Below are positions 1 to 6,008 of a stretch of DNA of 8,056 nucleotides, in pieces. Below the pieces are notes generated by a model. The model was not told the DNA's origin and ran no database searches. It saw only the letters and a list, made by a program, of their open reading frames with translations. How positions within the stretch are numbered: the first letter of the stretch is position 1; every line of letters starts with the position of its first letter. The translations under genes were made by a program, and so were the position numbers. The stretch is taken from NCBI GenBank assembly GCA_919903585.1, contig CAKKST010000286.1, positions 9,783-17,838 of the forward strand, in the 5' to 3' direction. The stretch comes from Nitrospiria bacterium (GTDB lineage Bacteria; Nitrospirota; CAKKRA01; 9FT-COMBO-42-15).

Positions 1-826
1 GATTGGGATATACGGCTATCCCAAGGCTTACTGTTATTTTAATTCCTTCAGGCAGCCCTTCTGAATGACATCCCGATTCTACAAGCCTTCGCAATTTTTC
101 CGCTACTATCTTTGCGCCTAACTGGTCTGTCTCAGGGAGTATAAGTAAAAACTCCTCGCCGCCGTATCTTGCTGCAATATCAACTGCACGGAGATTTTTT
201 CTCAGGAGTTCTCCCATGTTTCGCAGGGCAATATCACCAACAGGGTGGCCAAAGTTATCATTTATCTTTTTAAAAAAATCAATATCAACCATTATGCAGC
301 TAAACCCATGATTGTACCTTTTTGTGCGCTCAATCTCCTCATCAAGCCTTTTTAATACATACCTCCTGTTGTAAAGCAGTGTTAATTCATCTCTTATTGA
401 TAAGATTTCAAGTATGCTGTTTTTCTTTTTCAGATCATCCTGAAACTGTTTTAAATTAATGGCATTCCTTATCCTTGCCACTGCCTCTTCAATAAAAAAT
501 GGCTTGGTGATATAATCAAAGGCGCCAATGCTGAATCCCTTTACCTTATCCCATTTGTCTGATTTTGATGTAATAAATATTATCGGAATATCCTTTGTTA
601 AATCCTTGGATTTTAATGCCTCGCATACAGTGTAACCATCAATTTCAGGCATTACCACATCTAATAGGATCAGATCCGGTATTATCCCTTCTGCTATATC
701 AACCACTTCATTGGCATCTGCTGTAAAATATACATCAAATCCGGTTTTATTCAGACATCTTCTAAGATGTTCTATCTGAACTGGGTTGTCATCTGCTATT
801 AATATCCTGCCTGATATTTTCTGCAT
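1..826 (-). CDS. Response regulator with GGDEF diguanylate cyclase output (partial, 3' end beyond window)
   Basis: This CDS runs off the left edge; 275 residues are visible. It is predicted to make cyclic di-GMP from two GTP when its receiver domain is phosphorylated. Residues 7-122 form a CheY-like receiver: acidic pocket D12/D13, phospho-acceptor D56 in LILLDVVMP, T86, and K108 in ITKPF. A linker helix (about 123-145) leads to the GGDEF domain. There, DELTLLYNRR at 146-155 opens the domain, D181 in VDIDFFKKIND is the expected metal ligand, GGEEF at 222-226 is the active-site signature, and SLGIA is at 267-271. R213-x-x-D216, five residues before GGEEF, matches the inhibitory I-site, so product feedback is expected. 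The ATG at 826-824 follows AGGAGT four bases away. It lies 55 bp after cheX on the same strand and is probably cotranscribed, which suggests phosphorylation by the local CheA (inference). The domain order REC-GGDEF resembles WspR. Anything after the visible SLGIAVYPN stretch cannot be described. Confidence 0.95.
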   Translation of the reverse strand, partial: MQKISGRILIADDNPVQIEHLRRCLNKTGFDVYFTADANEVVDIAEGIIPDLILLDVVMPEIDGYTVCEALKSKDLTKDIPIIFITSKSDKWDKVKGFSIGAFDYITKPFFIEEAVARIRNAINLKQFQDDLKKKNSILEILSIRDELTLLYNRRYVLKRLDEEIERTKRYNHGFSCIMVDIDFFKKINDNFGHPVGDIALRNMGELLRKNLRAVDIAARYGGEEFLLILPETDQLGAKIVAEKLRRLVESGCHSEGLPEGIKITVSLGIAVYPN

Positions 827-881
827 CTTTACTCCTGATTTCACAGGCCGCAGGCTGCGATCACTCAGATCATTGCGCCTT

Positions 882-1511
882 TTATATTGTCCTTTTTATC
901 TTCTCCAAACCCTTTAACAGCATATTTATGGTAATCCCTGAGGCAAAGCCCGCCGGCCAGGATTCAGGGCTTACAAACGATAAATTGCTGTCTTCATCTG
1001 CACCCTGATCCTCTCCAAGGGAATGGCCTGCAAAACCCCTCTTAATCAGATGCTTGTATCTGACGGCAATGTTTAGCGTCACCTCTCCGTATTCTGTAGA
1101 GAGGTTAATAACCAGCGTCTCAATCTGTGATGTTGAGCTTATCAGATCCTTTCCTTTTAGAAATGTAGGCGGTGTTACTGTAAAATTAAATCCCATATCA
1201 TTAAGCCTTGACACAGCATTTCCAATCATCATGTTAGTAAGTTCAGAGAGGCTGTCTATTGCAATGGGATTCAATTGCTCAAATTTAGTATTATTCATTA
1301 TCCCTGCGAAGCTCAGGGCTGTCTTATCATCCATCTCAAAGATCACCCTCCCCTCCATGTCGCCTGCAATGCCAATAATTATTACATTGTCCTTTGTCGG
1401 TATTGGTGAGTGTTTAAGCGAGGGCTCTCCGCCTTTTATGTCCAGATGCGATATCTCTGATAAAACATATCTTGCCGCCTCAATGAAAGGGTTTATGTGG
1501 TCAAGCCTCAT
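882..1511 (-). CDS. cheX: CheX-type CheY-P phosphatase with C-terminal extension
   Basis: A 209-residue protein of the CheC/CheX/FliY phosphatase superfamily, predicted to remove phosphate from CheY-P and end the signal. The active-site signature is in SLSELTNMMIGNAVSRL: E90 and N93 give the E-x-x-N pair used by CheX, followed by the conserved MxxGNA stretch. Only one such motif is visible, as in CheX and unlike the usual two of CheC. The segment GIAGDMEGRVIFEMD (48-62) and the C-terminal strand region YGEVTLNIAVR (141-151) also fit CheX. CheX proteins are usually about 150-160 residues, so roughly 55 extra residues follow the expected end of the domain; I do not recognise that tail. The start codon lies one base after the cheY stop (TGA-A-ATG), with a purine-rich GGGGG in the last cheY codons as the likely ribosome site. 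Translational coupling to its presumed substrate CheY is therefore likely. Confidence 0.88.
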   Translation of the reverse strand: MRLDHINPFIEAARYVLSEISHLDIKGGEPSLKHSPIPTKDNVIIIGIAGDMEGRVIFEMDDKTALSFAGIMNNTKFEQLNPIAIDSLSELTNMMIGNAVSRLNDMGFNFTVTPPTFLKGKDLISSTSQIETLVINLSTEYGEVTLNIAVRYKHLIKRGFAGHSLGEDQGADEDSNLSFVSPESWPAGFASGITINMLLKGLEKIKRTI

Positions 1512-1512
1512 T

Positions 1513-1929
1513 TCAGCCCCCTTTCCCTTCTAAGACAGCCTTTACTATTTTTGCAGCATATTCTATTTGAACAGGCTTTGTTATAAAGTGTTTTGCGCCT
1601 GATGCAATCGCCTTTTTTACAAGGTCCTTATGACCGAGGGAGCTGACCATTATGATTGTTGCCTTCTTGTCCTCTCTTATTATCTCGCCTACTGCATCTA
1701 CACCCTCCATCTCAGGCATTGATATGTCCATAAGGACTATATCAGGCCTTATCTCCTGATATTTTACCACTGCCTCCCTGCCTGTTGATGCCTCGCCTGC
1801 TATTAAACCGCCGAGCATGGATACTACCCTCGCAATGTTTTTTCTTGCAAACTCTGAATCATCCACAAGGAGGAATCTGTAAGGTGTGAAATCCTTTTTT
1901 CTTATTTGACTAACTGCTTCCTGCTCCAT
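1513..1929 (-). CDS. cheY: CheY single-domain response regulator
   Basis: Predicted 138-residue stand-alone receiver that takes phosphate from CheA and carries the signal to a motor or other target. Visible features are the acidic pair D23/D24 in LLVDDSEFARK, phospho-acceptor D68 in DIVLMDISMPEMEG, S96 at the Thr/Ser switch position and K118 in FITKP. No output domain follows. The reading frame is open further upstream to an ATG at 1983. I chose the ATG at 1929-1927 because AAGGAGG lies six bases before it and because the upstream extension is simply the 3' end of cheB in another frame. The gene overlaps the cheB end by 20 bp. About 17 residues precede the first beta strand, slightly longer than a minimal CheY. 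The sequence style (ASTGREAVVKYQEIRPDIV) is close to the Thermotoga-type CheY that pairs with CheX and CheC. Confidence 0.93.
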   Translation of the reverse strand: MEQEAVSQIRKKDFTPYRFLLVDDSEFARKNIARVVSMLGGLIAGEASTGREAVVKYQEIRPDIVLMDISMPEMEGVDAVGEIIREDKKATIIMVSSLGHKDLVKKAIASGAKHFITKPVQIEYAAKIVKAVLEGKGG

Positions 1930-3007
1930 ATAAAACCTCCTTTTCTTCTTTAATAGGGAACTGGCTTGGTAAACCAGAGGCATTTGTAATCAGGCCTGAT
2001 ATCTCTTCAAGAGAGGCGATCCAGTCAATGTATCCCCTCTCAATCGCCGCCCTCGGCATCCCGAATACCACCGAGCTTTCCTCATCCTGTGCAATCGTGG
2101 TTCCGCCTGCCGCCTTTATTCTCCCTATGCCCTCTGCGCCATCGCTTCCCATGCCTGTCATTATTATGCCGATAGAATTTGCGCCATACTCAGCGGCAAC
2201 AGAATCAAAAAGAATATCTGCAGACGGCCTGTGCCCTGATACAGGCTCGCTTTTGCTCAATACAGCAACCGCGCCAAGCGGCATCCTCCTTACTTTCAGA
2301 TGGATATCACCCCGTGCAATCAGCGCCCTCCCCGGCAGTATCATATCACCGTCCCTTGCCTCCTTGACCTCTATCTGGCATATCTGATTGAGCCTTGCAG
2401 CAAAGAGTTCTGTAAAGCCCTCGGGCATGTGCTGCACTATTACTATGCCTGCCGGAAATCCCTTTGGTATCTGCGGCAGCATATAACTCAGGGCATTCGG
2501 CCCTCCTGTTGATATGCCAATGGCAACAATCCTGTCCGTTGTCATAAATAGAGGAATGGACCTCTTTGGTTCAGGCTTTGGCACAGGCCTTAATGGCCTC
2601 AGTTTTCTTGTGGATGTCCTTGCAATCGCCCTTATCTTTGTGAGTATCTCATCAGCAACATCCATCATGTGAAGAGAGATGGCCTCCTTTGGCTTTGCTA
2701 CAAAGTCAACTGCCCCTAATTCAAGGCCCTTTAGGGTAGCTGCCGCGCCCTTCTGCGTTAAAGAGCTTATTAAAAGCACTGGTATGTTATATTCCTTTAC
2801 AATATGGGAGAGCGCAGTAAGCCCGTCCATCCTCGGCATATCCACATCAAGGGTTATTATGTCAGGCCTTAATTCAGGTATCTTTTTTAATGCAAAAAGG
2901 CCGTCCATAGCAGTCCCCACAACCTCAATATCCTTATCCATTTTAAGGATCAGGGGTATCATCTTTCTCATCAAAGCAGAATCATCTACAACAAGGACCC
3001 TTATCAT
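1910..3007 (-). CDS. cheB: CheB protein-glutamate methylesterase/deamidase
   Basis: A 365-residue, two-domain adaptation enzyme that removes methyl groups from, or deamidates, MCP glutamyl and glutaminyl residues when activated by CheA. The receiver domain (about 1-122) has D8/D9, phospho-acceptor D54 in ITLDVDMPRMDG, S81 and K105 in FVAKP. A basic, proline-rich linker (about 131-150) joins it to the CheB methylesterase domain (about 158-340). The catalytic triad appears intact: S166 in GISTGGP, H193 in VQHMPEGF and D289 in MTGMGSDGAEG. Length is normal for CheB (about 350). The ATG at 3007 is preceded by AAGGAGGAGG at 3019-3028, with a longish 11-base spacer. The gene starts 33 bp after the cheA stop, and its end overlaps the cheY start. 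The tail after the catalytic domain (about 341-365) is not distinctive. Confidence 0.97.
   Translation of the reverse strand: MIRVLVVDDSALMRKMIPLILKMDKDIEVVGTAMDGLFALKKIPELRPDIITLDVDMPRMDGLTALSHIVKEYNIPVLLISSLTQKGAAATLKGLELGAVDFVAKPKEAISLHMMDVADEILTKIRAIARTSTRKLRPLRPVPKPEPKRSIPLFMTTDRIVAIGISTGGPNALSYMLPQIPKGFPAGIVIVQHMPEGFTELFAARLNQICQIEVKEARDGDMILPGRALIARGDIHLKVRRMPLGAVAVLSKSEPVSGHRPSADILFDSVAAEYGANSIGIIMTGMGSDGAEGIGRIKAAGGTTIAQDEESSVVFGMPRAAIERGYIDWIASLEEISGLITNASGLPSQFPIKEEKEVLYGAGSS
1936..1942 (-). promoter_or_regulatory. Ribosome binding site of cheY
   Basis: On the minus strand this reads AAGGAGG, a near-full Shine-Dalgarno, six bases before the ATG at 1929. It lies inside the 3' end of cheB. 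It decides the cheY start in favour of this ATG over the in-frame ATG at 1983 and suggests coupled translation from cheB. Confidence 0.85.
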
Positions 3008-3018
3008 TTTGATCTGAA

Positions 3019-3028
3019 CCTCCTCCTT
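3019..3028 (-). promoter_or_regulatory. Ribosome binding site of cheB
   Basis: The minus strand reads AAGGAGGAGG in the 33-bp gap between cheA and cheB. The distance to the ATG at 3007 is 11 bases from the last G, longer than the usual 5-9, but no better ATG is in frame. The strong, doubled purine motif may compensate. Confidence 0.7.
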
Positions 3029-3040
3029 CTTAATGTGTTT

Positions 3041-5095
3041 TTATTCATTCACAACCAGAGCGCCTGCCGCCCTCTTTATAATAGATGCCGTATCAAGTAT
3101 AAGGACAATTGAACCGTCGCCAAGTATGGAGGCGCCGGATATCATGTCACTGCCATTGTCCATAGCCTTTATCACAAGCTCCCTCTTTCCAGTCAGCCTG
3201 TCCACAAGGATGCCGAGCCTCCTTTCAGCAAGGCCGATTATAATAACAAAGTATTTTTTCCCATCTCCATTATCTGCTTTAACATCCTCTCTGTTAAGAT
3301 ATTCTCTCAGCCTCAGGATAGAGATGACTCTATTGCGCCACCTTATGGATTCAAGGCCGTTTATTGTATCAATCTCATCCTTATATACCCTTCTTATCTC
3401 AAGTATGGATGATAAAGGAAAGGCAAAGCTCTTGCCTTCGCTTGAGAATACCATGCCCTGAATAATCGCAAGGGTAAGTGGCAGCCTGATTGTAAACCTT
3501 GCGCCCTTATCAGGGACAGACCTTACCTGAATAAGCCCCTTCAGATCCTCCACTGTATTCCTCACTGCATCCATTCCTATCCCCCTGCCGGATGTCTCTG
3601 TCACCTCTGCTGCTGTTGAAAGGCCTGAGTGAAATATCAGGTCAATGGCATCCTCATCGTTCATGCTGTCTGCATCTTCCCTGCCTATTATCCCATTTTC
3701 AATTGCCTTTTCCTTCACCCTCTCTATATCTATCCCCTTGCCGTCATCCTCAATCTCTATAATTATCTGCCCGCCTTCGTGATAGGAATTGATCCTTATC
3801 ACACCGCACTTATCCTTGCCCTTTTTCTCCCTATCCTCTTTTTTCTCAATCCCGTGGTCAATGCAGTTTCTTATCATATGAATCAGCGGTTCCCCAATCA
3901 CATCAATTATTCCTTTATCAAGCTCTGTCTCAGCGCCGGATATCTCAAGCCTTATCTCCTTTCCCTTTTCTGCTGACAGGTCTCTCACAACCCTTATAAA
4001 CCTCCTGAAGACATGGTCAATAGGCACCATCCTTATCTTCATCACACCCTTTTGAAGCTCAGACAGGGATCGTTCAAATAGGGAGTCAATATTTTGCAGA
4101 TTGGCTACAGTCTCATCCTTCCCGAGCCTTTCCCTTAATTCATAGACAGACTGTGCAATCATTGACCTCCCGATTATCAGCTCCCCTACAAGATTCATTA
4201 TCTCATCAACCCTTCCAGCATCTACGCGCAGTGTTGAATCGTGACGGGCAGCCGCTCTATCTCCCCCACACCCCTTTAATTCCCCCTTTGCTAAGGGGGA
4301 AGATAGATGGGTTGGGGAATTAAGGGGGGGTAAAGAAAGATTGTTTAGTTTAACATCCGCGCTTATGCCTGCAATCCTGCATGCATTTCTAACAGCCTCT
4401 GCCTCTGACTTTGTAATCAATATGGTTTTTACTGTATCTGCATTCTCTATCTCTGCGCCTTCAATATCCGGCGCCCAGCATAAGGCCTCGCCGAGATTTG
4501 ACAACTGTGTCTTTATCATAAAGGCGCCGACCTCCCTTTGCCTGCACTGGGGATCAAAGCCTACCTCAATCTCATATACTAAATGGCCGTCTTTCAATGC
4601 CTGTGCGGCCTGAAGCTGCTGGTATTCTGTCAACTGACAGGCAGATTCCTTATTATCCGTATTTACTTTATTTCTGCCTGCCTGCCCTGCCTGCAGATAG
4701 TTATCAATCTTTTCTATCACCCCCCGTGTGTCTACGCCGCTCCATTTTTTCTCTTTACCGTCTGTTAATATCTGGGTGGCGGCATCTACAAAGGAGAGAA
4801 GGAGGTCTCCAAGGCTCCTGTCCATACAGAGCCTCTTTTCCCTTAGCATGTGGAGGATATCTTCAAGCCTGTGGGCAGCCTCTGAAAGGCTGGCAAATCC
4901 CATAGAGGCCGAGTCCCCTTTTAATGTATGAACATACCGCTGGATATTTTTTAGGGACTCCATGTCCTCCGGGTCATTCTCAATCCTGAGTATCTCGCTG
5001 CCAAGCTGTTCAAGGACATCAAAGGCATGGGAAAAAAAGGATGCCTTCAGCATCTCAAGCTCTTTATCTGAAAGGTTTGTAAGGTAGTCTTCCAT
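3041..5095 (-). CDS. cheA: CheA chemotaxis histidine kinase
   Basis: A 684-residue sensor kinase with the five CheA domains in order. The P1 HPt domain (about 8-115) carries phospho-accepting H56 in YVHTLKGDSASMGF, with E78 in the following helix. A linker (about 116-168) contains a CTGC-rich repeat. A P2-like response-regulator docking region is at about 169-252. Next is an unusual linker (256-279) encoded by a palindromic element. P3 dimerisation begins at STLRVDAGRVDEIMNLVGEL (287 on). The P4 ATPase has its N box around HMIRNCIDHGIE (406-417), G1 EDDGKGID (449-456) and G2 SGRGIGMDAV (502-511). The P5 CheW-like domain occupies about 541-680. No receiver domain is fused at the C-terminus. 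It should phosphorylate CheY, CheB and perhaps the REC-GGDEF protein. Its start lies 8 bp after the cheR stop, with AGGG as a modest ribosome site. No CheW adaptor is encoded within the window. Confidence 0.97.
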   Translation of the reverse strand: MEDYLTNLSDKELEMLKASFFSHAFDVLEQLGSEILRIENDPEDMESLKNIQRYVHTLKGDSASMGFASLSEAAHRLEDILHMLREKRLCMDRSLGDLLLSFVDAATQILTDGKEKKWSGVDTRGVIEKIDNYLQAGQAGRNKVNTDNKESACQLTEYQQLQAAQALKDGHLVYEIEVGFDPQCRQREVGAFMIKTQLSNLGEALCWAPDIEGAEIENADTVKTILITKSEAEAVRNACRIAGISADVKLNNLSLPPLNSPTHLSSPLAKGELKGCGGDRAAARHDSTLRVDAGRVDEIMNLVGELIIGRSMIAQSVYELRERLGKDETVANLQNIDSLFERSLSELQKGVMKIRMVPIDHVFRRFIRVVRDLSAEKGKEIRLEISGAETELDKGIIDVIGEPLIHMIRNCIDHGIEKKEDREKKGKDKCGVIRINSYHEGGQIIIEIEDDGKGIDIERVKEKAIENGIIGREDADSMNDEDAIDLIFHSGLSTAAEVTETSGRGIGMDAVRNTVEDLKGLIQVRSVPDKGARFTIRLPLTLAIIQGMVFSSEGKSFAFPLSSILEIRRVYKDEIDTINGLESIRWRNRVISILRLREYLNREDVKADNGDGKKYFVIIIGLAERRLGILVDRLTGKRELVIKAMDNGSDMISGASILGDGSIVLILDTASIIKRAAGALVVNE
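4259..4330. repeat. Palindromic repeat element inside cheA, in frame
   Basis: A GC- and purine/pyrimidine-skewed element about 72 bp long. Its centre is a perfect 9-bp inverted repeat, TTCCCCCTT at 4280-4288 and AAGGGGGAA at 4293-4301, with loop TGCT. A second inverted pair surrounds it: CCCCTTTAATTCCCC at 4271-4285 against GGGGAATTAAGGGG at 4314-4327, differing by one A. It stays in the cheA frame and encodes residues 256-279, including SPLAKGELKG. The exact ends are inferred. It resembles dispersed palindromic (REP/MITE-like) repeats that become translated when they land in genes. Confidence 0.75.
4674..4696. repeat. Short CTGC tandem repeat inside cheA
   Basis: Plus strand reads three CTGC copies, one extra C, then two more CTGC copies and AG. 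It codes for the linker residues 134-141 (LQAGQAGR) between the HPt and P2 regions. A four-base unit would shift the frame if its copy number changed, although five copies is short for slippage. Confidence 0.5.
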
Positions 5096-5103
5096 GTCAT
5101 GCC

Positions 5104-5991
5104 CTATATCCGTTTATATGCAGTTCCCTTGTTAAAATATGTAAACCTGAACCTGTCATCCACCCCCTGAAGCGTCTCTGAATGTCCGATAAACAGATAA
5201 CCTCCGGGCCTTATGGAATTATAAAACTTATCAATCAGCCTCTTCTGCTCCTCAGAGTCAAAATATATCATCACATTCCTGCAGAATATTGCATCCAGAT
5301 CCCTTAGGCCGTTCTCATTTTTGAGATTATGAAAGTCAAAGATCGTGCACTGCCTTATATGCCCTGAGACAGCGCAGCTTCCGCCGTCAATATTAAAATA
5401 TTTTCTAAGATATTTTTCTTCCACACCTTCAACCCCTTTTTTAGAATAGATTCCATCCTTTGCAATATTTAAGGCTGAAAGGGATAAATCAGAGCCAATT
5501 ATCTGTAGGGGCGGGGTTACCCCGCCCCTACAACATTTCTCAATTGCCTCTAATCCCTCCATTGCTATTGTATAGACCTCCTCGCCTGTTGAACATCCGG
5601 CGCTCCATATCTTAATAGTCCTGCTGTCTGCCTTTCTCTTTCCTTCTATTATCTCCGGCATAACCTTGTCCCTGAAAAGATCAAATTGCGGCCTGTTCCT
5701 GAAAAAGGATGTCTCGCCTATTGTGATGGCATCAAGAAGGATAAGCAGCTCCTTTTTTCCTTCACCATTATCACTTATGTATTTATAGTACTGATACACA
5801 CTCCTGATATTTTTAGCCTTCAGCCTTTTTCTTATCCTTGATTCCAGAAATTCCTTTCTGTTATCCTTGAAATACATCCCTGATTCATTGTAGACAATGC
5901 CCCTGAAGAGCAAAAATTCCTCATTTGTTATCTCAGGGCCTTTTTCCAAAACCCAGCGGTCTGTATTTATACATATGGCATTGCTATACAT
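5104..5991 (-). CDS. cheR: CheR chemoreceptor glutamate methyltransferase
   Basis: A 295-residue SAM-dependent methyltransferase that methylates glutamates in the MCP cytoplasmic domain and so resets receptor sensitivity. An N-terminal helical domain (about 20-90, ITNEEFLLFRGIVY onward) is followed by the conserved ITIGETSFFRN at 90-99 and the SAM-binding stretch IWSAGCSTGEEVYTIAM (128-144). D168 in IIGSDLS is the likely SAM-ribose or adenine-side acidic residue. FCRNVMIYFD is at 236-245 and LFIGHSET at 266-273. Length is slightly above the usual 270-290. Residues 154-163 come from a GC-rich palindrome inserted between the helix after the SAM motif and the next beta strand. The start at 5991 has AGAGGA at 6000-6005, eight bases away, and lies 17 bp after the MCP stop. 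The presumed substrate is the adjacent MCP, among others. Confidence 0.96.
   Translation of the reverse strand: MYSNAICINTDRWVLEKGPEITNEEFLLFRGIVYNESGMYFKDNRKEFLESRIRKRLKAKNIRSVYQYYKYISDNGEGKKELLILLDAITIGETSFFRNRPQFDLFRDKVMPEIIEGKRKADSRTIKIWSAGCSTGEEVYTIAMEGLEAIEKCCRGGVTPPLQIIGSDLSLSALNIAKDGIYSKKGVEGVEEKYLRKYFNIDGGSCAVSGHIRQCTIFDFHNLKNENGLRDLDAIFCRNVMIYFDSEEQKRLIDKFYNSIRPGGYLFIGHSETLQGVDDRFRFTYFNKGTAYKRI
5504..5532. repeat. GC-rich perfect palindrome inside cheR, in frame
   Basis: TGTAGGGGCGGGG at 5504-5516 and its exact reverse complement CCCCGCCCCTACA at 5520-5532 form a 13-bp perfect stem separated by TTA. Pairing stops at the next base on each side. The core from 5505 to 5531 is 27 bp, nine codons, so it can be gained without a frameshift. 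It encodes CRGGVTPPL-type residues (about 154-162) in CheR. The composition is far more GC-rich than the flanking cheR sequence. This looks like a dispersed palindromic repeat and is unlikely to act as a terminator, because no T-run follows it in the coding direction. Confidence 0.8.
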
Positions 5992-6008
5992 TGTGCTATT
6001 CCTCTTTT

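Noticed and set aside
846..862. Possible terminator between cheX and the GGDEF gene (CGCAG-G-CTGCG)
   Set aside because: The perfect pairing leaves a single-base loop, so the usable stem is about three base pairs, and no T-run follows; it does not look like an intrinsic terminator.
881..915. Weak promoter-like pair (TTTGGA, 17 bases, TATAAA on the minus strand) before the GGDEF gene
   Set aside because: The -35 box matches only three of six consensus positions and the pair lies at the end of cheX in AT-rich DNA; too weak to call without a mapped transcript start.
1054..1533. Plus-strand open frame of 159 codons opposite cheX
   Set aside because: It lies antisense to a well-supported cheX and has no recognisable domain; its peptide reads as a reverse-frame shadow.
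1930..1983. Longer cheY start at 1983 adding 18 residues
   Set aside because: The extension overlaps cheB further and lacks a good ribosome site, whereas ATG at 1929 has AAGGAGG at ideal spacing.
5504..5532. Palindrome in cheR as an intrinsic terminator
   Set aside because: It is inside a full-length coding frame and is followed on the coding strand by mixed sequence without a T-run.
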